From Oreohelix idahoensis (Eukaryota; Mollusca; Gastropoda; Stylommatophora; Oreohelicidae): DNA of 64,000 bases. The DNA lies in the NCBI GenBank assembly GCA_024509875.1, contig JAMPIV010004463.1, positions 496,001 through 560,000 of the forward strand, read 5' to 3'. The notes beneath the pieces are model-generated. The model was not told the DNA's origin. It was given only the letters and a program-made list of their open reading frames with translations, and made no database searches. The stretch's first letter is position 1. Each line of letters begins with the position of its first letter. Both the position numbers and the translations under genes were made by a program. This document shows, one piece after another, positions 47,420 through 59,204 of the stretch.

Positions 47420-48404
47420 AACCATAATCTAAGGGGCGAATACTCATCTCTTTCTTTGAGGGAAAGTAAATATGTAGTTACTCCTCTTTAAAAGGTGACA
47501 CCAGCTGACTGGATAGATCAGAGGGGATGCGAACTGCGCATGTCCAAACTAAGAGAGTTTTTGAAGAAGATTTCCGGCGGGAGGCCGTGTTTTTTTTGTT
47601 CTGGGTCTGTCAGACGGAATGTCTGATTATTTCTCTGCATTGCCTTTTGGGGATGGAAACTCTTCCACTATATTTAGAGTCCCCTGTGTTATTTTCTGTT
47701 CGTCAGGAAGACGACAGTTGCTTCTAAGTGGTGTTAGGAATTCGTATCAAGGTAATATTACGAAACTTTCACACTTCCTTTGTAAGGATCATATTTTTGA
47801 GTCAACCAGTGACAAGAGCTCATAAATGGTTGGAAGGCAGAGCATTCCTCTTGTTACGCTCGTTGGAGCCATCTAAGACTGTTTTTCTAGATTTACACAC
47901 AGAGATCCATGAAAATAGTATTTACCCGTTGTGTAATACGGGGTTTTTCCGCTAGTTGTAGACGGAGAGATATCTTGGAGGCTGCAACACTTTGCTAATC
48001 ATATAATTTTATGGAACTTATGTACATGCCATTGTTGTGAACTGTTTTCATATCCGCCATGTTCCTGTGTCATACTTACATGGAATTGTCTTCGTCTTGT
48101 TGCTGTGACCATAATAAATGATCAAAACGTACACAGCTGTTTACCTATATTTTGACTCCATCAACTCCACATCTACATCTTTCAAGGTGATGAATGCCAC
48201 ACACACTCTTGTACGTTACGTGTGGTGATACAAGTCTGCACTGATACATAGACGTCCACCTCGACGAACTACCATGTCACACATTCGCGATTAGTCATAT
48301 TACAGCACGATACATCACCAGCCACGACCACCATAGCAGTATATATATATATGTTAGCCTTACTGCATCAGTTGAACATATACACCTGCATCATATTGGT
48401 AACA
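47420..48404 (+). repeat. Gypsy-2 right LTR
   Basis: 985 bp; lacks the 346-bp segment and most of the TA run of the left copy. It is not preceded by a clear polypurine tract; the only purine-rich stretch (aaggggcgaa at 47431-47440) lies just inside the repeat and also occurs in the left copy. Confidence 0.88.
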
Positions 48405-48605
48405 CCGGGGTCTGTGAAGAGACAAAGAAAGAATAAGGCTCCTGCTCCCTCATGCATGTCGTACATGGCGAATAATTTGAAATTGTGCATGGGGCTAGCA
48501 ACTTTACCGTGTAACACAAATTGTCACAGAAACTTTCGCTATAAGAGCACGTGGCTGCCTGATACAAGATTCCTGTAATGGTTTAGCTGCAGTAGTGGCT
48601 CCATG
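48405..48605 (+). mobile_element. Second copy of the LINE-leader-headed short retroelement
   Basis: accggggtctgtgaag, agacaaagaaagaa and catgcatgtcgtac..ggcga match 5118-5200 and the leader at 33840-33950. The 3' half (gctataagagcacgtgg, tttagctgcagtagtggct) matches 5268-5330. It is followed by the GAT repeat. It starts immediately after the gypsy-2 LTR, so its 5' end may be missing. Confidence 0.65.
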
Positions 48606-49042
48606 ATCTGTAAGAAAATGATGTTGATAATGATGTTGATGATGATGTTGATGATGTTGATCATGATGATGATGTTGATGATGATGTTGATAATGATGTT
48701 GATGATGATGTTGATAATGATGTTGATGATGTCGATCATGATGATGATGATGATGATGATGCTGATGATGATGTTGATAATGATGTTGGTGATGTTGATC
48801 ATGATGATGATGATGATAATGATGTTGATGATGCTGATGATGATGTTGATCATGATTCATTCATTCATAAACCTCCACTCCCAAAGGAGTATAGGCCTTC
48901 AACAAACACATGCCAAGTCCTCCTGTCACGTGACATCATCTCAAGTTCTTACCACGTTCTCCTCATCATTTTCACCTCTGTTTCAAGCTCTCTTCTCCAT
49001 GTGCTTCTTGGTCTAGTTGATCATGATGATGATGTTGATATT
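48606..49042. repeat. (GAT)n-type microsatellite split by a LINE insertion
   Basis: Mixed tgatgatgt triplets at 48614-48856 resume at 49017-49042 after the LINE at 48857-49016. The Met/His/Ile-rich frames are artefacts. Confidence 0.93.
48857..49016 (-). mobile_element. Heavily 5'-truncated LINE with 11-bp target duplication
   Basis: 160 bp of the recurrent LINE 3' end with a (TGAA)n tail, flanked by perfect TTGATCATGAT (48846-48856 and 49017-49027). Confidence 0.9.
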
Positions 49043-49775
49043 TTCTTTTGCGACAAGAACAGATTTTAAACAGAAACAAACTATTCCAAGTACTATGGTT
49101 ATAATAATTTATACAGCCGACACGACTATACGAACTGGAAGCTGTTTACATGATTCTCCTTTTAACTCTCTGTGAATCTTTACTGCGGTTCTCGTCCTGG
49201 TTCGGTAGAACTTTAACATTTTATTTGGCAGAACACTGCATGAAAATAAACAACTATCCATCAAATTTGTAAACATTAACCCCTGTACCCCTGTTCAGCA
49301 GACGTAGACATTATATTGCCGCATTGGATTTCTTTTCGTAACTAACTCTACAATTTAACATCCTCTACGACCTGGCTTGCCTCTACACAATCGTTGTGAT
49401 ATGTCCTTCATGAGAAAAGATGTTAATATCAAAATATTAATCTGAGCCAACATTGGTCTGCTCCAAATCATCACTGACGATAGTAGCGTTACTTACGTCA
49501 TCAGTCATCCTGTCACGTGATTTTAGATCTATATATAGTTTAACCTTCAATTTAACCTCATCATTGAAACGCGCATTTAAAAGGGATTTTCGCATCTTAA
49601 CGTCAGAAAACTTCCTGTATTTTCTTGTCTTTTCTTCTAATATTTATCTTTCACGACACTATTCTTAAAATCCGAAGCGAAAATGTCCGTTTTTCACCCC
49701 GACACAATTTTTATGAAACCGGAAAACTGCTTTGACGTTAAGGGTATTGAGAGTAGATAGAAATGCACAAACGTG
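49043..49775. other. Unassigned spacer
   Basis: No family recognised; small frames only. Confidence 0.45.
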
Positions 49776-50510
49776 CTCAAGAAAGCATGTACTGGATAAC
49801 ACTTGCACCGATATGTATAATACATAAAATAAGATGGATATAACACACGACGAGAAGCATAGGACATACAGTGACATGGATAAAACAAACATGGACTGGG
49901 ATATTGTATATAATGACTATGTGACATAGATAATGCATACAACGGCACGGATAAAACACACATCGGCATACATGATGCAAAAAAAAAAGAGATCAGGACA
50001 AAACATACCCACATGGATAAAACACAAACAGGTGTGGATACACCATACACAATAGCACGTATAAGATATACGTCCGCATGGCTATGGCAACACTGACATG
50101 AATATGGCAACACTGACGTAGATTATACATACAGTGATACGGAAAATACATACAGTGATATGGGAAAGACATACAGTGACGGAAATTACATACAGTAACA
50201 TGGACAAGTAACACAGCGGCATGGATTAAACATAAAGCATGAACGAGTCTTATGTTAGCATCTATAAGACATACAGGGACATAGATAAAACAAACATCGA
50301 CATAGATAAGACACACAATGGCATGAATACAACATACACTGACATGGATATGATATACACAGACGTGGATAAGACATACATTGACACAGATAAGACATAC
50401 GCGAACACGGATAAGACAAACTGTCACGGATAAAGCACACAGCGACATGGATAAAACAAAGACTGACCTGGATAGGACATACACTGACTGGATGACACAG
50501 ACATGGTAAC
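49776..50510. repeat. Degenerate 21-bp minisatellite, about 35 copies
   Basis: Consensus near GACATGGATAAGACATACACT, strongly diverged between units. On the minus strand it yields a seven-residue periodic frame (VCLIHVN type), which is a repeat artefact. Confidence 0.8.
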
Positions 50511-50843
50511 ATACGGTGGTTCTTGTTCTGGAAGTCGCATTAAAATAAAAAAGGAAGCAATGAAAAACATCATGGGGAAGGGACTGTGAAAAAGAAGAAA
50601 ATATTACATACAGGACATAAGTAAAATGAAAAAGGGACTACGCATTATGATGATTGGCTGAATCTGGTTGAAGGCCAATGCTTCGGTCACACATGCAAAG
50701 AAGAATAAGTGTAAAAAAATAAACAGCAGTGTTTGTGAGTATGAAAAATTTCTGCTTGGGAAGATAATACAGCGCTAGTAAAGAAGCTGTAAGTCCAGTA
50801 CCAGCGGAACAAGTTGTCAAGAAATATACGCTGGCTCTGGCTA
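50511..50843. other. Unassigned spacer
   Basis: No motif seen. Confidence 0.45.
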
Positions 50844-52154
50844 TGAAACACAGTGAGGAAACATAGTGAGGAAACAGTGAGGAAACACAGTGAGGAAACA
50901 CAGTGAAGAAACACAGTGAGGAAACACAGTGAAGAAACACAGTGAGGAAACACAGTGAAGAAACACAGTGAGGAAACACAGTGAAGAAACACAGTGAGGA
51001 AACACAGTGAGGAAACACATTGAGGAAGCACAGTGAGGAAACACAGTGAAGAAACACAGTGAAGAAACACAGTGAGGAAACACAGTGAAGAAACACAGTG
51101 AGGAAACACAGTGAAGAAACACAGTGAGGAAACACAGTGAGGAAACACAGTGAAGAAACACAGTGAGGAAACACAGTGAAGAAACACAGTGAGGAAACAC
51201 AGTGAGGAAACACAGTGAGGAAGCACAGTGAGGAAACACAGTGAAGAAACACAGTGAAGAAACACAGTGAGGAAACACAGTGAGGAAACACAGTGAGGAA
51301 ACACAGTGAGGAAGCACAGTGAGGAAACACAGTGAGGAAACACAGTGAAGAAACACAGTGAAGAAACACAGTGAGGAAACACAGTGAGGAAACACAGTGA
51401 AGAAACACAGTGAGGAAACACAGTGAAGAAACACAGTGAGGAAACACAGTGAGGAAACACAGTGAAGAAACACAGTGAGGAAACACAGTGAAGAAACACA
51501 GTGAGGAAACACAGTGAGGAAACACAGTGAGGAAGCACAGTGAGGAAACACAGTGAAGAAACACAGTGAAGAAACACAGTGAGGAAACACAGTGAGGAAA
51601 CACAGTGAGGAAACACTGAGTAGACACAGTGAAGAAACACAGTGAAAAAACACAGTGAGGAAACACAGTGAGGAAACACAGTGAGGAAACACAGTGAGGA
51701 AACACAGTGAGGAAACGCAGTGATGAAACACAGTGAGGAAACACAGTGAGGAAGCACAGTGAGGAAACACAGTGAAGAAACACAGTGAAGAAACACAGTG
51801 AGGAAACACAGTGAGGAAACACAGTGAGGAAACACTGAGTAAACACAGTGAAGAAACACAGTGAAAAAACACAGTGAGGAAACACAGTGAGGAAACACAG
51901 TGACGAAACACAGTGAGGAAACACAGTGAGGAAACGCAGTGATGAAACACAGTGAGGAAACACAGTGAAGAAACACAGTGAGGAAACACAGTGAGGAAAC
52001 ACTGAGTAAACACAGTGAAGAAACACAGTGAAAAAACACAGTGAGGAAACACAGTGAGGAAACACAGTGACGAAACACAGTGAGGAAACACAGTGAGGAA
52101 ACGCAGTGATGAAACACAGTGAGGAAACACAGTGAAGAAACACAGTGAGGAAAC
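50844..52154. repeat. 13-bp minisatellite, about 100 copies
   Basis: Unit GAGGAAACACAGT with variants GAAGAAACACAGT, GAGGAAGCACAGT, GATGAAACACAGT. A composite block starting GAGGAAACACTGAGT recurs near 51606, 51826 and 51990, showing higher-order duplication. No stop arises on the minus strand in any frame, so frames of over 400 codons appear without being genes. Confidence 0.97.
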
Positions 52155-52424
52155 CCCCTGATAGCTTCACACGTCAGTACTTGTTCTGTAATTCCAACGG
52201 TATGAGGAAACGAGGCTGGAACGACAAAATACACACTCATAGAAAATGGAACTGGAGACATACGTGAAGAGTATTTAGAAGACATCTTAAATGGTTCCTA
52301 AGTTTTTTTCTCCCCGCATTCGGGAATTTAAAAAAAAATTAAAATTATGAGAGCAGACGGAGTTGAGTAGCTTGTAACCGGATTCAGACTTCAACTCTGA
52401 CCCCGCACAAAACTACCGACTCCA

Positions 52425-52562
52425 CGACTCTGGAGACACAAATGAACAGGATATTGAAGACATGGAAAGATCTTGAGCGGATGGCACAGGACAGGAAGAC
52501 TTGGCATATGTTTGTTAAAGGCCTATGCTCCGTGGGGAGCTTGAGAGTGATGAATGAATGTT
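52425..52562 (+). mobile_element. LINE 3' end, plus strand
   Basis: Codons for ILKTWKDLERMAQDRKTWHM and FVKGLCSVGSL, then gatgaatgaatg. It is the same C-terminus and tail as the minus-strand copies and, of the recurrent family, the only one in this orientation here. Confidence 0.78.
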
Positions 52563-53990
52563 CCTGTCCTTTGTTAAAAGTGACTTTTTTCTGTTCTTTT
52601 TAAATTTAGTTGTTACATTCACATCATCCGCCAAAGAACGCGCGACTAACAGAAGAATCATTTATGAGTGCTGGTATTCCTTATAAGGCGATATACGTGC
52701 AATCTTGTGAAGTAAAAAATTCGGTACATTTAATGTAAAAAAAAATTAAACGAAACAAAATATCCTGATAATATCGACAGCTATCTTTTATCAGTTTTAT
52801 GCAATATTTATATACAGGACGTCCGGGGGTGTGGCCATCTGCGAAGTGGAATGTTCGCAGCATAATCCCGACGTCTGCTATAAATTAAACTGATTGCTTA
52901 ACTTAAGTAAACACTCAAAGAAGGTTGAAGCAGATGGTCGATCGAATACAAGAAAAAATTACATCCTATGTCGCGTAAGACAATTATTTTTCCTTCATTT
53001 TTATTCTCTATACGTTTTCTCTTGTCTTTCTTTGCTACCATAAAGCTCTGCATTCATTAATAACCCGTTATTATTCTCTTAAAGACTGCTGTATTCAAGA
53101 TTTATCTCCCTCTCTATTTAAACAGGTGTCCACATTAACTCTTTACGCCCCTATTTTTAGATTTTATCCAGGCACCAAATTGCACCCAACGTTTTTTTTT
53201 AAAGGTGATGTTTTAAAACAAGCATTAAACAAACAAACACACAAATAAACACAAACACACACACATACGGCTAGCGGAGTTGTGGATTTTAAAGTTGCTA
53301 CCGGAGTGAAATGGGTTCATTTTCGATACAAGACAACAGGAGGCTGAGACACTTGGGAGTCATGACCCAAGTGGGCCCGCCCCCCTTAGAATGTATAGGA
53401 GTATAATGGGCCGAAACACTTGTCGGACGGGGGACCTCTTCTGATCAGATTGCCTCCTGTTGTATCGCTCTGTAAAGAGTTTCCTATCATATATATATAT
53501 ATGAGAAAACATCTCGTAATATCTGTTAACTCGTTGTATTTTCGCTGAATAATATATTCACATGTTATAAGTGTTACATACATCACATATTTCTGTTTGT
53601 TTTTTTAAACTGTGAAAAGTGCGGACTTGAGGAAGTTGGATATAACCTAACGGAAGTGTTAGGTGTCCCGTGGGAGAATAATGTACCGTATAGCGACCCA
53701 CCATACGGATGTTGGGAAATAAATTGTCAATATTCGTTTGTATTTCTTTACTGTGATATATTTATGGTCTATTTAAATATTCTACTTTTTCCCCATTCTT
53801 GATGTTCCTATAATATTCTCTATGTGAGGTGTTGTCTTTATCAAAATTACGTTACAAGATTGACTCTTATCTTCTGTTTTCCCCGCAATTGTTTTCTGCA
53901 AAATTCTCCATATTCAATTGTTCTCTCTTTTTCCGTATTTGGTAGATCAGCTATCTGTTCTGTTTTTTATTATCACGTATAATAAATTAC
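52563..53990. other. Spacer; contains a short motif shared with 57490
   Basis: aatgggccgaaacacttg..ctgacggg-type sequence at about 53405-53430 recurs at 57494-57520. A CA-rich patch is near 53228-53265. No gene. Confidence 0.5.
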
Positions 53991-56515
53991 TCATTCTTTA
54001 TTATGTCAGATGTTCATGATTCAGTTCTCATTCTTCATTATGTCAGATGTTCGTGATTCAGTTCTCATTCTTCATTATGTCAGATGTTCGTGATTCAGCT
54101 CTCATTCTTCATTATGTCAGATGTTCGTGATTCAGTTCTCATTCTTCATTATGTCAGATGTTCGTGATTCAGCTCTCATTCTTCATTATGTCAGATGTTC
54201 ATGATTCAGTTCTCATTCTTCATTATGTCAGATGTTCATGATTCAGTTCTCATTCTTCATTATGTCAGATGTTCGTGATTTAGTTCTCATTCTTCATTAT
54301 GTCAGATGTTCGTGATTCAGTTCTCATTCTTCATTATGTCAGATGTTCGTGATTCAGTTCTCATTCTTCATTATGTCAGATGTTCGTGATTCAGTTCTCA
54401 TTCTTCATTATGTCAGATGTTCGTGATTCAGTTCTCATTCTTCATTATGTCAGATGTTCATGATTCAGTTCTCATTCTTCATTATGTCAGATGTTCGTGA
54501 TTTAGTTCTCATTCTTCATTATGTCAGATGTTCGTGATTCAGTTCTCATTCTTCATTATGTCAGATGTTCGTGATTCAGTTCTCATTCTTTATTATGTCA
54601 GATGTTCGTGATTTAGTTCTCATTCTTTATTATGTCAGATGTTCGTGATCCAGCTCTCATTCTTCATTATGTCAGATGTTCGTGATTCAGTTCTCATTCA
54701 TCATTATGTCAGATGTTCGTCATTTAGTTCTCATTCTTCATTATGCCACATGTTCGTGATTCAGTTCTCATTCTTCATTATGTCAGATGTTCGTGATTCA
54801 GTTCTCATTCTTCATTATGTCAGATGTTCGTGATTCAGTTCTCATTCTTCATTATGTCAGATGTTCGTGATTCAGTTCTCATTCTTCATTATGTCAGATG
54901 TTCGTGATTCAGTTCTCATTCTTCATTATGTCAGATGTTCGTGATTCAGTTCTCATTCATCATTATGTCAGATGTTCGTGATTCAGTTCTCATTCTTCAT
55001 TATGTCAGATGTTCGTGAATCAGTTCTCATTCTTCATTATGTCAGATGTTCGTGATTCAGTTCTCATTCTTCATTATGTCAGATGTTCGTGATTCAGTTC
55101 TCATTCTTCATTATGTCAGATGTTCGTGATTCAGCTCTCATTCTTCATTATGTCAGATGTTCGTGATTCAGTTCTCATTCTTCATTATGTCAGATGTTCG
55201 TGATTCAGTTCTCATTCTTCATTATGTCAGATGTTCGTGATTCAGCTCTCATTCTTCATTATGTCAGATGTTCGTGATTCAGTTCTCATTCTTCATTATG
55301 TCAGATGTTCGTGATTCAGCTCTCATTCTTCATTATGTCAGATGTTCATGATTCAGTTCTCATTCTTCATTATGTCAGATGTTCATGATTCAGTTCTCAT
55401 TCTTCATTATGTCAGATGTTCGTGATTTAGTTCTCATTCTTCATTATGTCAGATGTTCGTGATTCAGTTCTCATTCTTCATTATGTCAGATGTTCGTGAT
55501 TCAGTTCTCATTCTTCATTATGTCAGATGTTCGTGATTCAGTTCTCATTCTTCATTATGTCAGATGTTCGTGATTCAGTTCTCATTCTTCATTATGTCAG
55601 ATGTTCATGATTCAGTTCTCATTCTTCATTATGTCAGATGTTCGTGATTTAGTTCTCATTCTTCATTATGTCAGATGTTCGTGATTCAGTTCTCATTCTT
55701 CATTATGTCAGATGTTCGTGATTCAGTTCTCATTCTTTATTATGTCAGATGTTCGTGATTTAGTTCTCATTCTTTATTATGTCAGATGTTCGTGATCCAG
55801 CTCTCATTCTTCATTATGTCAGATGTTCGTGATTCAGTTCTCATTCATCATTATGTCAGATGTTCGTCATTTAGTTCTCATTCTTCATTATGCCACATGT
55901 TCGTGATTCAGTTCTCATTCTTCATTATGTCAGATGTTCGTGATTCAGCTCTCATTCTTCATTATGTCAGATGTTCGTGATTCAGTTCTCATTCTTCATT
56001 ATGTCAGATGTTCGTGATTCAGTTCTCATTCTTCATTATGTCAGATGTTCGTGATTCAGTTCTCATTCTTCATTATGTCAGATGTTCGTGATTCAGTTCT
56101 CATTCATCATTATGTCAGACGTTCGTGATTCAGTTCTCATTCTTCATTATGTCAGATGTTCGTGAATCAGTTCTCATTCTTCATTATGTCAGATGTTCGT
56201 GATTCAGTTCTCATTCTTCATTATGTCAGATGTTCGTGATTCAGTTCTCATTCTTCATTATGTCAGATGTTCGTGATTCAGTTCTCATTCTTCATTATGT
56301 CAGATGTTCGTGATTCAGTTCTCATTCTTCATTATGTCAGATGTTCGTGATTCAGTTCTCATTCTTTATTATGTCAGATGTTCGTGATTCAGTTCTCATT
56401 CTTCATTATGTCAGATGTTCGTGATTCAGTTCTCATTCTTCATTATGTCAGATGTTCGTGATTCAGTTTTCATTCTTCATTATGTCAGATGTTCGTGATT
56501 CAGTTCTCATTCTTC
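53991..56515. repeat. 37-bp satellite array, about 68 monomers, with 31-monomer higher-order repeat
   Basis: Monomer TTCATTATGTCAGATGTTCG plus TGATTCAGTTCTCATTC. Diagnostic variants (gatccagctc; gtcatttagttc followed by tgccacatg) at 54647-54760 recur exactly 1,147 bp later, which is 31 x 37. Frames across it are artefacts. Confidence 0.97.
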
Positions 56516-56551
56516 AAATCTCGAAGCACAGTGACCAGGTTCGACATCAGG

Positions 56552-56561
56552 TCTCAATCAG

Positions 56562-56592
<31 letters not shown>

Positions 56593-56690
56593 GTCCATAC
56601 CCTTCATCTTCCCCATGGAGCAATGGCCTTGAACAAACACATGCCAAGTCCTCTTGTCACGTGCCATCCGCTCAAGTTCCTTTATATAGT
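56552..56690 (-). mobile_element. Truncated LINE 3' end with (TTGA)n tail
   Basis: A (CAAT)n run at 56556-56590, then the reverse complement of the GLCSS-type 3' block (ggagcaatggccttgaacaaac). Similarity ends near 56685. Confidence 0.78.
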
Positions 56691-56831
56691 GTTCATCATT
56701 CCATATAGTGTATTACTTTGTTTTTGTTTCTTGTGTGTTGGCTCTTCCAGGCTGTAATTTATCTGCCGTTTGTTGTGGCATTGTTTAATGTCTATGGAGT
56801 TTGTAATGTATCTTCTTCCATGATACCATAT

Positions 56832-56832
56832 T

Positions 56833-56866
<34 letters not shown>
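56832..56866. repeat. (CT)n microsatellite
   Basis: About 15 CT units. Confidence 0.95.
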
Positions 56867-56870
<4 letters not shown>

Positions 56871-56943
56871 GCTACTGACATCTATGTAACAATGTGTTTT
56901 ACATGATAAGATGGCAAAAGAACAGTTGGGTGACCGCAGCTGA

Positions 56944-57178
56944 GGTTCAAAGATGAATGTAAGAGAGACATGAGGGCTCTGGACATAAATTCAGCAAACT
57001 GGGAGGACGAAGCTGTCGATCGCAACAAGTGGCGATGCTATCTATGGTGCTACCTCAGACTGGGCGAAAAGAAGCTCTCACAACAAGCAGAAGAGAGGAG
57101 AAAACGTCGAAAGAAACACCAGGAAAATAAGCAGCTGAGACCTGTCACCTCAGGGGTGCATTCCCATAGTCAGTTATG
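56944..57178 (+). pseudogene. LINE C-terminal fragment (another subfamily)
   Basis: The open frame gives RFKDECKRDMRALDINSAN, WEDEAVDRNKWR and a basic tail (ERRKRRKKHQENK). 'R(x)KDxxKRDxxALxIxxxxWExxAxDRxxWR' is a C-terminal signature of a widespread LINE group in fish and invertebrates. It is 5' truncated. Confidence 0.7.
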
Positions 57179-57723
57179 ACTGAAGGGGCAATTATGATTA
57201 TGGCATGATAAGGTTGCAACAACCCTGGACAACCTTATATCAGTTGTCTTCTACGGCATGCCCGAGGGTGAAGTAATCCTGTTCTGTCCTTGTCTTCTCA
57301 CAGACTCCCGGGAACTATACGGGATCTTCACTAATTGTCCACAATTAAATTAGTAGAAATTATCCGGAGAAGATTATTTTTTGTGCATTCCTTCCTTTTC
57401 TTTTAAATTTTTGCCAGCGTTCTAAATAAGTAATACACAAATCCATATTCTCGCCCACCCGCACCCCTTTTTTCCATAGTGTGTAAAGGAGATAATGGGC
57501 CGAAACACTTGCCTGACGGGGAAAACTTATTTCATGTTCTAACGTACCGGAAAGAGTTGATATCATCCATGCAGGTCTATCTATATCTTACTGAACTTCT
57601 AACAACACAATAGCAACTGATAGCATGTATTACACACTAATGGGTGAACCAAAAGTCACACCCTGTTTTTTTAAATTGTTCTATTCTCACTTGTATCTGT
57701 TGGATTAGGCAGTTATTAGGAAT
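57179..57723. other. Unassigned spacer
   Basis: A small inverted repeat (gataaggttg..caaccttatat, 57206-57238) and the motif shared with 53405. Nothing else. Confidence 0.45.
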
Positions 57724-57786
<63 letters not shown>

Positions 57787-57846
57787 CCATTTAGCTCCCC
57801 GAGGAGCATAGGCCTTCAACAAGTACATGCCAAGTCTTATCAGGGA
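57724..57846 (-). mobile_element. Truncated LINE 3' end with long (CAAT)n tail
   Basis: About 15 CAAT units at 57726-57785, followed by the common 3' block (ctccccgaggagcataggcc) read on the minus strand. It abuts a SINE-B. Confidence 0.82.
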
Positions 57847-57985
57847 TTTTTTTTTTCCTTAACCAGCGGCACTTGGGCTTTCAGCTCTTCGGCCCAATGA
57901 CATGTCATTGCGAGGCTGGGGAACCTGAGGATTTTCCTTCCAACCGGGTCAGGAGCTTCGCTCATTCCCATCCACAGAGGGCTTA
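57847..57985 (-). mobile_element. SINE family B, 5' truncated
   Basis: About 90% like 22858-23015 by eye, from the poly-A tail (poly-T on plus, 57847-57857) to ccctctgtggatgggaa. The tRNA head is absent. Confidence 0.85.
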
Positions 57986-58081
57986 ATAACTGTCTTTTGA
58001 CTGGTAAGTTTTATTAATTTTTTTGTCAGAAGCAAAAATATAAATAAATAACATCTAAAATAGCCTATAAGTTGACATTAT

Positions 58082-58100
58082 GAAAGAGAAGAGACAGAGT

Positions 58101-58139
<39 letters not shown>

Positions 58140-58486
58140 GTACAGCGACAGAGAGAGCTATAGAGACACAGAGATAGAGCGAGACATAGAGAAACAGAAA
58201 GAGACAGAGAGAGAAAGAGAGAGAGACAGAAAGAGAGACGGAGAGATAGAACAAGAGAGACAGAGAGACAGAGCGAGAGACAGAGTGAGAAACAGAGAGA
58301 GACAGAGAGAGACACAGAAAGACACAGAGAGACAGAGAGAGACACACAGAGACAGAGAGAGACTCAGAGAGTGACAGAGAAAGACACAGAGAGACAAAGA
58401 GAGACACAGAGAGAAACAGAGAGACAGACACATATACATGGAGAGACAGAGACAGAAAGAGCGACACAGAGATATAGACACAGAAA

Positions 58487-58517
<31 letters not shown>

Positions 58518-58548
58518 AAGAGACAGACAGACAGACAGAGAAAGCGAA
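58082..58548. repeat. GA-rich compound microsatellite
   Basis: gaga/gacagaga repeats of about 460 bp. Purine on plus throughout; the Ser/Leu and Arg/Glu frames are artefacts. Confidence 0.95.
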
Positions 58549-58879
58549 AGTGCTGCCCCCTATGAAGTCAAGGCAGGATCTCACGTTAACGCTAATGTGA
58601 CATAACATTTCACATAACAATATAACAGTTACTTCTCTTTACTTGCACGCTAGTTACATGTCAAATATGTTGGATAGGAATGAGGACAGTAACATTCCAA
58701 AAAAAAAAAATAGGAAGTGGCTTTTCAATAACCATGCGCCATAGAGTAATTATTATTTTCCTTCCCGCTCCTTACGGAGCATCGAACCACAATTGTAGCT
58801 GATCTCCTTACAGATCCTGCAGCTGTGGTTTCTGTAGCCACATTTTTACATGATAAGGTTGCCAGCTCTATGTATAACC
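58549..58879. other. Unassigned spacer
   Basis: An A-run at 58699-58710. Nothing else is recognised. Confidence 0.45.
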
Positions 58880-59204
58880 TCATATATATAAAACCCCAGC
58901 TTTTTTCTGTCAGTGCGTAACGCTAAGGGATGCAACTTTGGTTGAAAGTTAGACATTTATTGTATTGTTTCCCTTATATGCACTCCCGAAAATAGTAACA
59001 CTTACCCAAAGAAGAATGCGCAAATGACGGTGTGCACAAAAATATATTTATAGAATGTGTGATCACGTATACACACATTGGGATCCTCGCTGCTGCTACG
59101 TAGTTCGTGTAATGTGGTGATGCACAGTGGGTTTTTAAAATACTTTTGAATAAGTAAAATTGCCGTTAGGTATTGATGCTCTTTTTTGCGTACGCCCGCT
59201 ATTA

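Larger units (their letters stand above)
40047..48404 (+). mobile_element. Gypsy-2: second Gmr1-type LTR retrotransposon
   Basis: Direct repeats at 40047-41457 and 47420-48404 bracket a Gag-Pol interior with integrase before reverse transcriptase, as in gypsy-1 and the Gmr1 lineage. The LTRs differ by roughly ten substitutions over about 960 alignable bases (my hand count), a 346-bp segment and a TA run, so it is older than gypsy-1. At least five frame changes disable it. I found no 5-bp target duplication, and the repeats do not obey TG..CA at the left end. Confidence 0.9.

Noticed and set aside
50638..52285. Three overlapping minus-strand frames of 429-532 codons (FPHCVSSLC repeats)
   Set aside because: Created by the 13-bp minisatellite, which contains no stop in any minus register.
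53991..56515. CRISPR-like array (regular direct repeats)
   Set aside because: No spacers: the 37-bp monomers are contiguous and the genome is animal.
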